Positions 31,677 to 39,941 of a DNA stretch of 43,733 nucleotides are shown piece by piece (positions within the stretch are counted from its first letter, which is position 1; every line of letters begins with the position of its first letter). Made by a program: the position numbers and the translations under genes. The notes beneath the pieces are model-generated. The model did no database searches, was not told the origin of the DNA, and was given only the letters and a program-made list of their open reading frames with translations. Source of the stretch: Brotaphodocola catenula (GTDB lineage Bacteria > Bacillota > Clostridia > Lachnospirales > Lachnospiraceae); contig JAJEPU010000028.1 of NCBI GenBank assembly GCA_020686985.1, forward strand, positions 1 through 43,733. The letters are read 5' to 3'.

Positions 31677-33388
31677 TAACAGTGGAAAATCTGCGGTATC
31701 AGTATCCGCACGCAGAGAAACTCGCTCTGGATGGAATCACTTTTTCTGTGGAAAGAGGAGAATTCATCGGAATTATCGGGGAAAACGGAGCCGGAAAGAG
31801 CACGCTCAGTCAGGCACTGATTGGACTTGTTCCCCAGTTTTATAAAGGTGCTTACGGTGGAAAAGTCATCGTCAATGGCAAGGAAGCGGGGAATACACCG
31901 GTTGCGCAGATGTGTGGAAATGTCGGACTCGTGTTCCAGAATCCGTTTAATCAGCTTTCGGGTGCAAAGGATACGGTGTACGATGAGGTTGCATTCGGTA
32001 TGCAGAATCTCGGCGTGCCGAGGGAGGAGATGCACAAGCGTGCCGAAGAGGCGCTGAAACTGCTCGATATCTGGCAGTATCGCGAACGAAATCCGTTTGA
32101 TTTGTCAGGTGGTCAGATGCAACGTGTTGCAATCGCGAGTGTGCTCGTCATGAGACCGGATGTGATAGTGCTTGATGAGCCGACTTCCCAGCTTGATCCG
32201 GAGGGAAGCGAGGAAGTTTTCCGTGCGGTTGAGAAGTTGACAAAGTCGGGGATCACGATTCTGATGATAGAGCAGAAGATCGAGAAACTGGCGGCATATT
32301 GCAGTCGGATTTTGCTTCTGCATCAGGGGAAGCAGATCGCATTTGATACGCCACAGAAGATTTTTTCGATGGAAAATCTTGAGGATTATGGTGTTCAGGC
32401 ACCGGCATTTACAAGAATCTGCCGTGCAGAGAATGTCACGCTTCCGGATGGCACATATCCGGTGACGGTTGAGGAAGCGGTTGGAGTGATGCAGGCGAAA
32501 CATGCATTAGATGCATCGAGTGAATTGAGTGGATCGAATGGATTAGATGGGTCGAACAGCGCAGACGATGCCGTGAAGAGGAGCATGGAAATGTTTCGGA
32601 TTGAGCATCTTGACTTCTCGTATCTTGAAAATGTTCCGATTCTCAAAGATCTGAATCTTCACCTTGATGGCAGACCGACGGCGATCATCGGGCAGAATGG
32701 AGCCGGAAAGACGACGCTTGTCAAACTGCTCAAGGGACTTTTAAAGCCGGTGTCTGGAAATATTTATTTCCGCGGGGAGGACATGGCGGGAAAAACCGTT
32801 GCAATGCTTGCCGGAAATGTCGGCTATGTATTTCAGAATCCGGATGATCAGATTTTCAAGTACAACGTTCTCGATGAGGTGATGTTCGGACCGCTGAATA
32901 TCGGAATGGACCCGGAGCGCGCAAAGAGCGAGGCGAAAAAGGCGCTTGAGCTGACCGGGCTTGCCGGAAAAGAGGGGGAGAATCCCTACGATCTCGAGAT
33001 GTATGAGAGAAAGATGACGGCGATCGCGTCCGTGCTTGCGATGGACACGGATGTGCTGATTCTCGATGAGCCGACGATCGCGCAGGACTGGCGCGGACGA
33101 CGGATTATCGGGTCGATCATCCGCAGTCTGACGGAGCGCGGAAAACTTGTGATTGCGATTCTTCATGATATGGATTTCGTCGCAGAGAATTTCGAGCGCG
33201 TGATTGTCATGGCGCATGGAACGGTGCTTGCAGATGGAAGAGCAGAGGAAGTCTTTGAGCAGGAGGAGGCGCTTAAAAAAGCGTGTCTCCAGAAGCCGTA
33301 TGTGATGCAGCTTTGCAGTCGGCTTGGGTATGAGAAGCCGTATCTGACGGTCGAGGAACTGCTGAGCGATAGAGGTATTGAGAAATAA
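31667..33388 (+). CDS. ecfA: Fused double ECF ATPase (EcfA1-EcfA2 in one chain)
   Basis: A 573-residue cytoplasmic ATPase with two ABC domains. Half 1 (1-270) has Walker A GENGAGKST (Lys44), Q-loop QNPFNQ, signature LSGGQMQRVAIAS and Walker B VIVLDEPTS. A low-complexity linker (about 275-305, Ser/Asn/Asp-rich) follows. Half 2 has Walker A GQNGAGKTT (Lys348), QNPDDQ and Walker B VLILDEPT, but the signature is DLEMYERKMTAIAS, with no LSGGQ. The dimer would therefore have one normal and one degenerate ATP site. ATG 31667 has GGAGGG six bases upstream and lies inside the end of ecfT; a TTG at 31652 is unlikely. Confidence 0.93.
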   Translation: MSVITVENLRYQYPHAEKLALDGITFSVERGEFIGIIGENGAGKSTLSQALIGLVPQFYKGAYGGKVIVNGKEAGNTPVAQMCGNVGLVFQNPFNQLSGAKDTVYDEVAFGMQNLGVPREEMHKRAEEALKLLDIWQYRERNPFDLSGGQMQRVAIASVLVMRPDVIVLDEPTSQLDPEGSEEVFRAVEKLTKSGITILMIEQKIEKLAAYCSRILLLHQGKQIAFDTPQKIFSMENLEDYGVQAPAFTRICRAENVTLPDGTYPVTVEEAVGVMQAKHALDASSELSGSNGLDGSNSADDAVKRSMEMFRIEHLDFSYLENVPILKDLNLHLDGRPTAIIGQNGAGKTTLVKLLKGLLKPVSGNIYFRGEDMAGKTVAMLAGNVGYVFQNPDDQIFKYNVLDEVMFGPLNIGMDPERAKSEAKKALELTGLAGKEGENPYDLEMYERKMTAIASVLAMDTDVLILDEPTIAQDWRGRRIIGSIIRSLTERGKLVIAILHDMDFVAENFERVIVMAHGTVLADGRAEEVFEQEEALKKACLQKPYVMQLCSRLGYEKPYLTVEELLSDRGIEK

Positions 33389-33406
33389 AAATATCTCACA
33401 GTATCT

Positions 33407-33553
33407 CAGACAGCTCCAATGGCGAATAAAGTCCTGCAAACGCGCTCTCGCTCCGGGTTCAACGCAATGGTGCATAAGGTCGCAGACTACGCGACCTAAA
33501 CACCAGCGTTTCACACGGGTTTGCATGGACTTATTCGCCTTGTCGCTGTGCCA
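33407..33553. repeat. ~147-nt nested palindrome (candidate structured element)
   Basis: GGCGAATAA.GTCC.GCAAAC (33421-33441) pairs with its complement at 33519-33539; inside it AACGC/GCGTT, TGGTG/CACCA and AGGTCGC/GCGACCT (33477-33483 / 33491-33497) continue the stem. Flanking ACAGC/GCTGT extend it outwards. No open frame of note is present. It sits 30 bases after the ecfA stop. Confidence 0.7.
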
Positions 33554-33566
33554 GGTGTATCAAATC

Positions 33567-33640
33567 ATTCAAGTCGACGCTCGCGGAAATTTGGCGCGTA
33601 ATTCTGGTTAGCTTTGTTGAAATCTTCTAATCAGAATCAT
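33567..33640 (+). repeat. Dispersed ~75-bp palindromic repeat, copy B
   Basis: This segment is the reverse-complement partner of 19394-19470, sharing AAGTCGACGCTCGC, TTGGCGCGTAATTCTGG and TCAGAAT blocks. It follows directly on the 147-nt palindrome. Confidence 0.65.
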
Positions 33641-33668
33641 TGTGTATTAGTTATAGAAAATGAAACGT

Positions 33669-33699
33669 GCTGGTGGGAGAAATCCTGCCAGCTTTTTTT
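33669..33699 (+). terminator. Rho-independent terminator after the palindromic region
   Basis: GCTGGTGGGA (33669-33678) pairs with TCCTGCCAGC (33683-33692) with one mismatch and is followed by a T-run. It ends the udp/ECF transcript. The rest of 33389-33913 holds palindromes and an A/T-rich leader, and no gene. Confidence 0.8.
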
Positions 33700-33913
33700 G
33701 TGAAAATTTTTTTGCACATGAAAAAAGTGCAGGGTCAGGTGAAAAATGAATGGCGACTTTTTGGGGGAGTCGTGGTACGATAAGATTAGATTTTTATGGG
33801 AAAGTTTATAGAAATATGAAAGGGAGATTTTGCAAAATCCATTATCGTTTGTGCAACGCATGAACAGTAATAGCGATAAGGCTGAATGAAAAAGAAGGGA
33901 GACAGGGAACGTT

Positions 33914-36397
33914 ATGGAAAAACAATTTTGTCTGAAACTGAATGGAAAATGTCGTCCGGAATCGGTCGTGCAGGGGGACAAGTATCGTTTTACGGTGCTG
34001 ACTTCCCAGATGCTTCGTATGGAGTATTCGGAGACCGGAGAGTTTGAGGATCGCCCGACTCAGATCGTGTGGAACCGTGATTTTGAGACCCCGAAATTTA
34101 CGGTGAGGGATCAGGAGAATTGTCTTGAGATCGATACCGAGTATTTTCATCTTGTGTATGATAAGAAGGAGTTCAGCCCGAACCACCTCTATATTGATGT
34201 GAAGTATGCGTTCACGAACTACGGCGGAAGATGGTATTACGGAAGAACTGACTATGGTGATCCGGCGAGAGAGCATAATTTGAAAGGAACGGCGAGAACG
34301 CTTGACCGCTGTGACGGTGAGTGGTATGTAGGCTCCGGTCCGCTTGAGCGCATGCGCACGACGGGGGGAAAGACGAACCGTGAGGATGGAGATGTCGATC
34401 TCGGCATGGGCCTTTGCGATACGAGCGGACGTACGTTCTTTGATGACAGCGAGTCCCTGATCATGGAGGAGGACGGCTGGGTAACGCCGAGAAAGAAAGG
34501 CTGTGTCGATGTGTATTTCCTCGGATACGGGCGTGATTATTTCCATGCGATTCATGATTTTTACCGCCTGTCGGGTGCTGTGCCGATGCTTCCGAAATAT
34601 GTGCTCGGAAACTGGTGGAGCCGTTACTGGAAGTACACCGAGGAGACATATCGCGAGCTTCTTGAGCGTTTTGAGAGAGAGCATGTGCCGTTCTCTGTCG
34701 TTGTCATGGATATGGACTGGCATCTTGTCGACATTCCGGAGAAATTCGGAAAGGGTTGGACGGGCTATACCTGGAACAACGAATGCTTCCCGGACCCGGA
34801 GGGCTTTATGGCATGGCTTCATGAGCACGGCTACCGCGTGACGCTGAATCTTCATCCGGCGGACGGTGTGCGCGCGTTTGAGGAGGCATATCCGGAGATG
34901 GCAAAGGCGATGGGCGTTGATCCGGAGTCGGAGTATCCGGTTCGCTTTGATTTCACAAATCAGGAATTTATCCGCGCCTACTTCCATTTCCTGCATCATC
35001 CGAACGAGGAGAACGGAGTTGATTTCTGGTGGATGGACTGGCAACAGGGTAAGATCTCGGCAGTCGAGGGAATGGACCCGATCTGGATGCTGAACCACTA
35101 TCATCACTTTGATCTGACGAGAACCGGAAAGCGTGGAGTTATGCTGTCGCGTTACAGTGGTCTCGGCAGTCATCGCTACCCGATTGGATTTTCGGGCGAT
35201 ACGCATGTGACGTGGAATGCACTTCAGTATCAGCCATACTTTACGGCGACAGCATCGAACGTCGGTTACACCTGGTGGAGCCATGACATCGGCGGTCACA
35301 TGAACGGAATCAAGGATAATGAGCTGTATGTGCGCTGGATTCAGTTTGGTGTCTTCTCCCCGATCAACCGCCTTCACAGCAATAGCAACCCGTTCTGCGG
35401 AAAAGAGCCGTGGCGTTATCCGAAGCCGTATGATGATCTTGCAAGAGAATCATTGCGTCTGCGTCATCGCCTTCTGCCGTACATCTATACGATGAACGCA
35501 CAGTGCCATGAAAAGATGGTTCCGGTTGTTGTTCCGGCCTACTACTACTATCCGATGGAGGAGGGAAGTTACGTCTGCCGAAATGAGTATTTCTTCGGAA
35601 CAGAACTTCTCGTTCAGCCGATGGTTCATCCGACCGATCACGAGACCGGATACACGACGGAGAAATCATGGATTCCGGCTGGAAACTGGTATGATTTTGA
35701 CAATGGTGCAGTTCGCCACGGAGGTCCGAAGGGACATTACACGACGATTAGCAGACCCATTGACCGTCAGGGCGTTCTCGCAAAGGCGGGCGCGATTGTT
35801 CCGATGGCACCGGATACCGGGGATAATTGCATCGATAATCCGGAGACGCTTGAGATTCTTGTTTTCCCGGGACAGGACAACACCTACACGCTGTTTGAGG
35901 ATGGCGGAGAAGGATTTGACTATGAGAATGGTGTGTGCTTAAGAACAGAGATTTCCTTAAGCTGGAAGGATGAGGCAGTGACACTTGAAGTTCGTCCGTC
36001 GGGAGATCTCTCGGTTGTGCCTAAGAAACGCCGCTATGTTCTTCGTCTGCGTGGATTTGCAAAGATAGAGCTGACTGCTTCGAGTGAGGCGATGGAGAGC
36101 GAGTATGATTCCGAGACGAGAACGCTGACACTGACGACAGAGCTTTTGGAGGCAGGAAGAAGTGTGAGTGTGACGCTTCCGGGAGCAGACGATTGCACTG
36201 CAAAAGAATCGCGTGAGAGGTTGAACGAAAGAGTCTTTGAGTTCCTTGATCAGGTTCAGGGAAGCATCGTGAAGAAGAAAAATGTCTACCAGTACTTTGC
36301 AGGAGACTACACGAAAGAAGAAATTCTGGCATCTCTTACGGGTCTTGAGCTTCCGGAGAGCTGGAAGGCTGTGCTGACCGAGATGCTGATCGGCTAA
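33914..36397 (+). CDS. GH31 alpha-glucosidase (cytoplasmic)
   Basis: An 827-residue glycoside hydrolase of family 31, releasing alpha-linked glucose (or xylose) from oligosaccharide ends by a retaining mechanism. The nucleophile is Asp375 in WWMDWQQG and the acid/base Asp429 in FSGDTHVTW. N-terminal beta-sandwich (about 1-225), catalytic barrel (about 225-600) and C-terminal beta domains follow; the last ~70 residues form an extra helical tail. There is no signal peptide, so the substrate must be imported. The ATG is preceded by GAAGGGAGACAGGGAA. It is upstream of a sugar ABC importer and its two-component system but separated by 265 bases with a separate promoter. The exact linkage (maltose, isomaltose, nigerose) is unknown. 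Confidence 0.93.
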   Translation: MEKQFCLKLNGKCRPESVVQGDKYRFTVLTSQMLRMEYSETGEFEDRPTQIVWNRDFETPKFTVRDQENCLEIDTEYFHLVYDKKEFSPNHLYIDVKYAFTNYGGRWYYGRTDYGDPAREHNLKGTARTLDRCDGEWYVGSGPLERMRTTGGKTNREDGDVDLGMGLCDTSGRTFFDDSESLIMEEDGWVTPRKKGCVDVYFLGYGRDYFHAIHDFYRLSGAVPMLPKYVLGNWWSRYWKYTEETYRELLERFEREHVPFSVVVMDMDWHLVDIPEKFGKGWTGYTWNNECFPDPEGFMAWLHEHGYRVTLNLHPADGVRAFEEAYPEMAKAMGVDPESEYPVRFDFTNQEFIRAYFHFLHHPNEENGVDFWWMDWQQGKISAVEGMDPIWMLNHYHHFDLTRTGKRGVMLSRYSGLGSHRYPIGFSGDTHVTWNALQYQPYFTATASNVGYTWWSHDIGGHMNGIKDNELYVRWIQFGVFSPINRLHSNSNPFCGKEPWRYPKPYDDLARESLRLRHRLLPYIYTMNAQCHEKMVPVVVPAYYYYPMEEGSYVCRNEYFFGTELLVQPMVHPTDHETGYTTEKSWIPAGNWYDFDNGAVRHGGPKGHYTTISRPIDRQGVLAKAGAIVPMAPDTGDNCIDNPETLEILVFPGQDNTYTLFEDGGEGFDYENGVCLRTEISLSWKDEAVTLEVRPSGDLSVVPKKRRYVLRLRGFAKIELTASSEAMESEYDSETRTLTLTTELLEAGRSVSVTLPGADDCTAKESRERLNERVFEFLDQVQGSIVKKKNVYQYFAGDYTKEEILASLTGLELPESWKAVLTEMLIG

Positions 36398-36510
36398 ATT
36401 TTAATCACAAAACGCAGAAAACTGGTGAAAAAATTACATACAGAAAATAATTCATAAAAGCGAGCAAAAATTGAAAAAAAACCGCCATTCCTTTTGTCGA
36501 AAGATTTTTC

Positions 36511-36516
36511 TATAAT
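36511..36516 (+). promoter_or_regulatory. -10 box of the sugar-importer operon
   Basis: A perfect TATAAT lies 147 bases before the binding-protein gene. The -35 position holds TTCCTT, a weak match, which would suit activation by the AraC-type regulator encoded downstream. Confidence 0.45.
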
Positions 36517-36548
36517 AGGCACATAGAAAAACGGTGGAAACAAAAAGT

Positions 36549-36637
36549 TCCCGGAATCTGAAACGAATACGATCTGAAACAGATAAATCAGATTTGGAAG
36601 AAATAAAATCTGAGATGAGAGAGTTCAGATTCCGGGA
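36549..36637 (+). promoter_or_regulatory. Branched hairpin in the importer leader
   Basis: TCCCGGAATCTGAA (36549-36562) is perfectly complementary to 36624-36637. Inside are ATCTG-AAA-CAGAT (36572-36584) and TCAGATTT/AAATCTGA (36588-36595 / 36606-36613). The outer stem ends about 12 bases before the ribosome site AGGAGGAAG, with no T-run. Confidence 0.6.
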
Positions 36638-36662
36638 GCGAAAATGACAGGAGGAAGTTGGT

Positions 36663-38000
36663 ATGAAAAAACATCTGGCACTGGCAATGGCAACTCTGAC
36701 GGCAGTGAGCGCACTGACCGGTTGTGTGGGAGCAAGCGCAGGAAAATCGGCGGTAGCACCGGAGACGAAACAGGAAGTAGCGAAGTCGTCCGCAGAGAAC
36801 GGCGGATCAGAGTCGGCTGAGGCATCAGACGGAAGCGTATCCGGAGAGATTACCGTGATGGTAAACAGTACGTTCACGGGAATGGACGATCCGGCGATCA
36901 TGAGAGCGGCGAAGGCATTTGAGGAGCAGAACCCGGGCACGAAGGTCACGATTGAGGGACTGGCAGGTCAGGAGCTGATCAGCAAGTTCACGACGACTGC
37001 AATGGCAGGTTCCGGACCGGATGTCGTGGCACTCGACAACTCCGGCTGGCCGATTGATCTGGCAGCAATGGGACTGATCATGCCACTCGATGACAAGATC
37101 GAAGCATCGGACAACAAGTATCTTCAGGGACCGCTCGAGTCGGGACTCTATGAGGGAAATTACTATTCCGTTCCGTGGTATTACAACAACACCGGACTCT
37201 ATTATAATAAGAGAATCCTGACCGAGATCGGAAAGGACAGCGCACCGACGACCTGGGATGAGCTTGAGGAGGATATCAAACTTGCAACAGAGAAGGGATA
37301 TTCCGGAATTTCCACCCGTCTTGATGGATACGCACTCTTCAACATCTTCTTTGAGAATGGAAACGATGTGATCGATACAACCGGAGAGAAGCCGGTCGTA
37401 ACCGTCAACAACGAGTCTGGTAAAGAAGCATTCTCATTCTGGACTGGTCTTCACACGAAGTATCACGCATTCCCGGAGGGCATGAAGGATGCAACCGACT
37501 GGGCAACCGCATACACGACGTTCGTCTCTGATGACTGTCTCTTCTTTGTCTGCGGTGACTGGGCTTATGTGAATATCCAGAAGGGCAACCCGGATATGGA
37601 ATTTGGTCTGGCTCCGATGCCGAAGGGAAGCGTACAGGCTGTCTGCCTTGGCGGATACAATATGGCAATCAATGCAAACACCGCAAATCCGGATCTTGCA
37701 TGGGCATTTGTTGACTACCTGACGAGCAAGGAATGTGACTATGTCATGACGGAGCAGGGAAGAATTCCTGGAAGAAGTGATGTAGATTACACCCCGATTC
37801 TGGAGATGAATCCGGAGTATCAGGTCTTCATCGACGAGTCTGCTTACACCGTTCCGAGACCGCGCGTAAAGAATGCCGCTTCTGTTGATCAGAAGGTTGT
37901 AGATGCGTTCAAGAAAGTGTTCTTCGATCAGAAGACTTCTGAGGAAGCACTGAATGAGCTGGAAGCAGAACTGAATGACTTTGTCAACGAAAACTACTAG
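36663..38000 (+). CDS. Carbohydrate ABC transporter substrate-binding lipoprotein
   Basis: A 445-residue extracellular lipoprotein with lipobox ALTGC (Cys21) and a Ser/Glu-rich linker to about residue 60, then a family-1 solute-binding fold (GEITVMVNS, AFEEQNPGTKVTIEG, SGPDVVALDNSG, YYSVPWYYNNTGLYYNK). Aromatic residues such as YYNN, FFCGDW-like and YNMAIN are typical of oligosaccharide binding. AGGAGGAAG precedes the ATG. It opens an operon with two permeases, a kinase and a regulator; the neighbouring GH31 enzyme suggests an alpha-glucoside ligand, which is inference. It is preceded by a branched leader hairpin. Confidence 0.93.
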   Translation: MKKHLALAMATLTAVSALTGCVGASAGKSAVAPETKQEVAKSSAENGGSESAEASDGSVSGEITVMVNSTFTGMDDPAIMRAAKAFEEQNPGTKVTIEGLAGQELISKFTTTAMAGSGPDVVALDNSGWPIDLAAMGLIMPLDDKIEASDNKYLQGPLESGLYEGNYYSVPWYYNNTGLYYNKRILTEIGKDSAPTTWDELEEDIKLATEKGYSGISTRLDGYALFNIFFENGNDVIDTTGEKPVVTVNNESGKEAFSFWTGLHTKYHAFPEGMKDATDWATAYTTFVSDDCLFFVCGDWAYVNIQKGNPDMEFGLAPMPKGSVQAVCLGGYNMAINANTANPDLAWAFVDYLTSKECDYVMTEQGRIPGRSDVDYTPILEMNPEYQVFIDESAYTVPRPRVKNAASVDQKVVDAFKKVFFDQKTSEEALNELEAELNDFVNENY

Positions 38001-38028
38001 AACGGTTAAGAATGATAGAGGCGCTTTT

Positions 38029-38958
38029 ATGAGAGAGAAGACAAAGAAACGAAGACCTGATGAGTACTCGTTTCAGAGAAATATTCACGGTTATCTGCTG
38101 ATTGCACCGGCAATCCTCGCAATCCTGCTTCTCAGCGTTTACCCGCTTTTGCAGGGAATCTGGATCAGCTTGCTGAACTATGATATGACAAAGGCGAATG
38201 CCCCGAATTTCGGGACATTCGCCGGACTCAAGAACTATCTCGTTGTGTTTGCAAATTCCAAGTATCGCAATGCGGTGATGAACTCAGTTGTGTGGACACT
38301 TGTGAACATCGTGATCCAGCTTGCACTTGCGATGGGAGTAGCGCTGATTCTCAATGAGAAGCTCAAGGGACGCGGTGTATTCCGTACAATGGCACTTCTG
38401 CCGTGGGCGATCCCGGCAGCGATCAGTGCACTGACATTCAGCGCACTCTACGATACGAAAATTGGTGTCTTCAATGCAATTCTGATTCGCTTCGGAATCC
38501 TGAAGGAGGGATATTCTTTTCTCGGAAATGTCACGAGCGCGATGCCGGCGGTTATCGTCGCAAATGTGTGGAAGAGCACGCCGTTTCTGATGATCTTTAT
38601 TCTTGCAGCCCTTCAGGGCGTATCTTACGATATGTATGAGAGCGGAGCGATTGACGGAGCAGGAAAGCTGAAACGCTTCCTCTACATCACGCTTCCAAAC
38701 ATCAAGGAGCCGATGGCAGTTGCGGTTATTTTGAATCTGATTTCCATCTTTAACAACTTCAATGCAATCTGGCTTCTGACAAAGGGAGGTCCGCTTGACA
38801 GCACTGAAATTATGTATACATATGCATACCGTCAGGCGTTTGTGGACCACAAGTTTGGATATGCAGCGGCGACTTCCGTTGTGATTTTCATCGTGATTGC
38901 GATTCTGACTGTGATCTATGTAAAGATGATTTCCTCAGATCGGGAAGGCAGGAGGTAG
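38029..38958 (+). CDS. Sugar ABC transporter permease (MalF/UgpA type)
   Basis: A 309-residue inner-membrane permease with six predicted helices after a basic head. The ATPase-docking EAA loop reads YESGAIDGAGKLKRFLYITLP, near residue 200. AGAGG at 38017-38021 supports the ATG at 38029, 28 bases after the binding-protein stop; the frame extends upstream to 37975 but overlaps that gene. It pairs with the second permease, four bases downstream. No ATPase gene is in the locus, so it probably uses a shared MsmX-like ATPase encoded elsewhere. Confidence 0.92.
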   Translation: MREKTKKRRPDEYSFQRNIHGYLLIAPAILAILLLSVYPLLQGIWISLLNYDMTKANAPNFGTFAGLKNYLVVFANSKYRNAVMNSVVWTLVNIVIQLALAMGVALILNEKLKGRGVFRTMALLPWAIPAAISALTFSALYDTKIGVFNAILIRFGILKEGYSFLGNVTSAMPAVIVANVWKSTPFLMIFILAALQGVSYDMYESGAIDGAGKLKRFLYITLPNIKEPMAVAVILNLISIFNNFNAIWLLTKGGPLDSTEIMYTYAYRQAFVDHKFGYAAATSVVIFIVIAILTVIYVKMISSDREGRR

Positions 38959-38962
38959 AGAG

Positions 38963-39790
38963 ATGAAGCGGACAAAGGGTGAGTGGACGTTTCTGTATGT
39001 GATGGCATCATTGATTGCTCTGTGCTCGGTATTGCCATTTATCTGGGTTCTGATGACCTCTGTAAAGTCGCCGGAGCAGATTTATGATATGAATCAGATC
39101 ATACCGAAATACGTTACATTTGACAATTTTAAGCGAGTTTTGTTTCAGTCGAATTTCGTGCGCTACTTTTTAAACAGCGCGTATATTTCCGTTGTCGTGA
39201 CTGTGATCTCGATGATTTTAGCAGTCATGGCGGCATATGGATTCTGCCGTTACAACATTGTCGGAGCGGAGAAAATGAAGCTGAGTATCCTGTTCACAAA
39301 AATGTTTCCGGGCGTGTTGCTTTCCATTCCCTACTATGTTATCATGAAAAATATGGGACTGGTTGATACGCATACCGGTCTGATCATCATCAACTGCTCG
39401 TTCGTTCTTCCGTTTGCGGTCTGGAATATGTGTACGTTTTTCCTCCAGATTCCGTGGGAGATCGAGGAGTCGGCGCTGATTGACGGATGTAGCAGATTTC
39501 AGTCGTTTATCAAGGTGATTTTCCCGATGGCAAAACCGGGTATCTCCGCGACGACGCTGTATTGCTTCCTGATGTCCTGGGATGAGTTCATGTATGCAAA
39601 TACGTTCATCAATTCCACGTTGAAAAAGACCGTTCAGGTTGGTATTCGCGATTACATCGGAGAGTACTCGACCGACTGGGGACCGCTGATGGCATCTGTT
39701 ATCCTGAGCCTGATTCCGGTTATCGTCTTCTTCGTCTTCGTTCAGGACAACCTCGTAGGTGGTCTGTCTGCCGGAGCCGTTAAGGGATGA
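38963..39790 (+). CDS. Sugar ABC transporter permease (MalG/UgpE type)
   Basis: A 275-residue permease with six predicted helices. The EAA loop is IEESALIDGCSRFQSFIKVIFP, about residues 170-191. AGGAGGTAG overlaps the stop codon of the first permease, giving tight coupling. It is the last transporter gene; 151 gene-free bases follow before the kinase, without a visible terminator. Confidence 0.93.
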   Translation: MKRTKGEWTFLYVMASLIALCSVLPFIWVLMTSVKSPEQIYDMNQIIPKYVTFDNFKRVLFQSNFVRYFLNSAYISVVVTVISMILAVMAAYGFCRYNIVGAEKMKLSILFTKMFPGVLLSIPYYVIMKNMGLVDTHTGLIIINCSFVLPFAVWNMCTFFLQIPWEIEESALIDGCSRFQSFIKVIFPMAKPGISATTLYCFLMSWDEFMYANTFINSTLKKTVQVGIRDYIGEYSTDWGPLMASVILSLIPVIVFFVFVQDNLVGGLSAGAVKG

Positions 39791-39941
39791 GATTTTTGCA
39801 AGAGAACATCCCATCCGAGGATAGATGTTTTCAGTCAGAGCTTTTGATCGGGGTGGCAAAGAAAAACGATTGAGCAGACCAGTGGATTTACAGACAGAAT
39901 AAGTAGACCGAATAGATTGACGTTTCAGGAGACAGTTAGAG

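Noticed and set aside
33450-33500. T-loop-like GGTTCAA, possible tRNA
   Set aside because: No acceptor stem, D-arm or anticodon arm can be placed; the bases belong to the long palindrome.
33842-35377. 511-codon minus-strand open frame
   Set aside because: It lies opposite the GH31 gene, has no family motif or ribosome site, and shows a His/Arg/Ile-rich composition typical of antisense frames.
36520-36540. Catabolite (cre) site near the importer promoter
   Set aside because: The AAAACGGTGGAAAC stretch matches the cre consensus only partly and is not palindromic.
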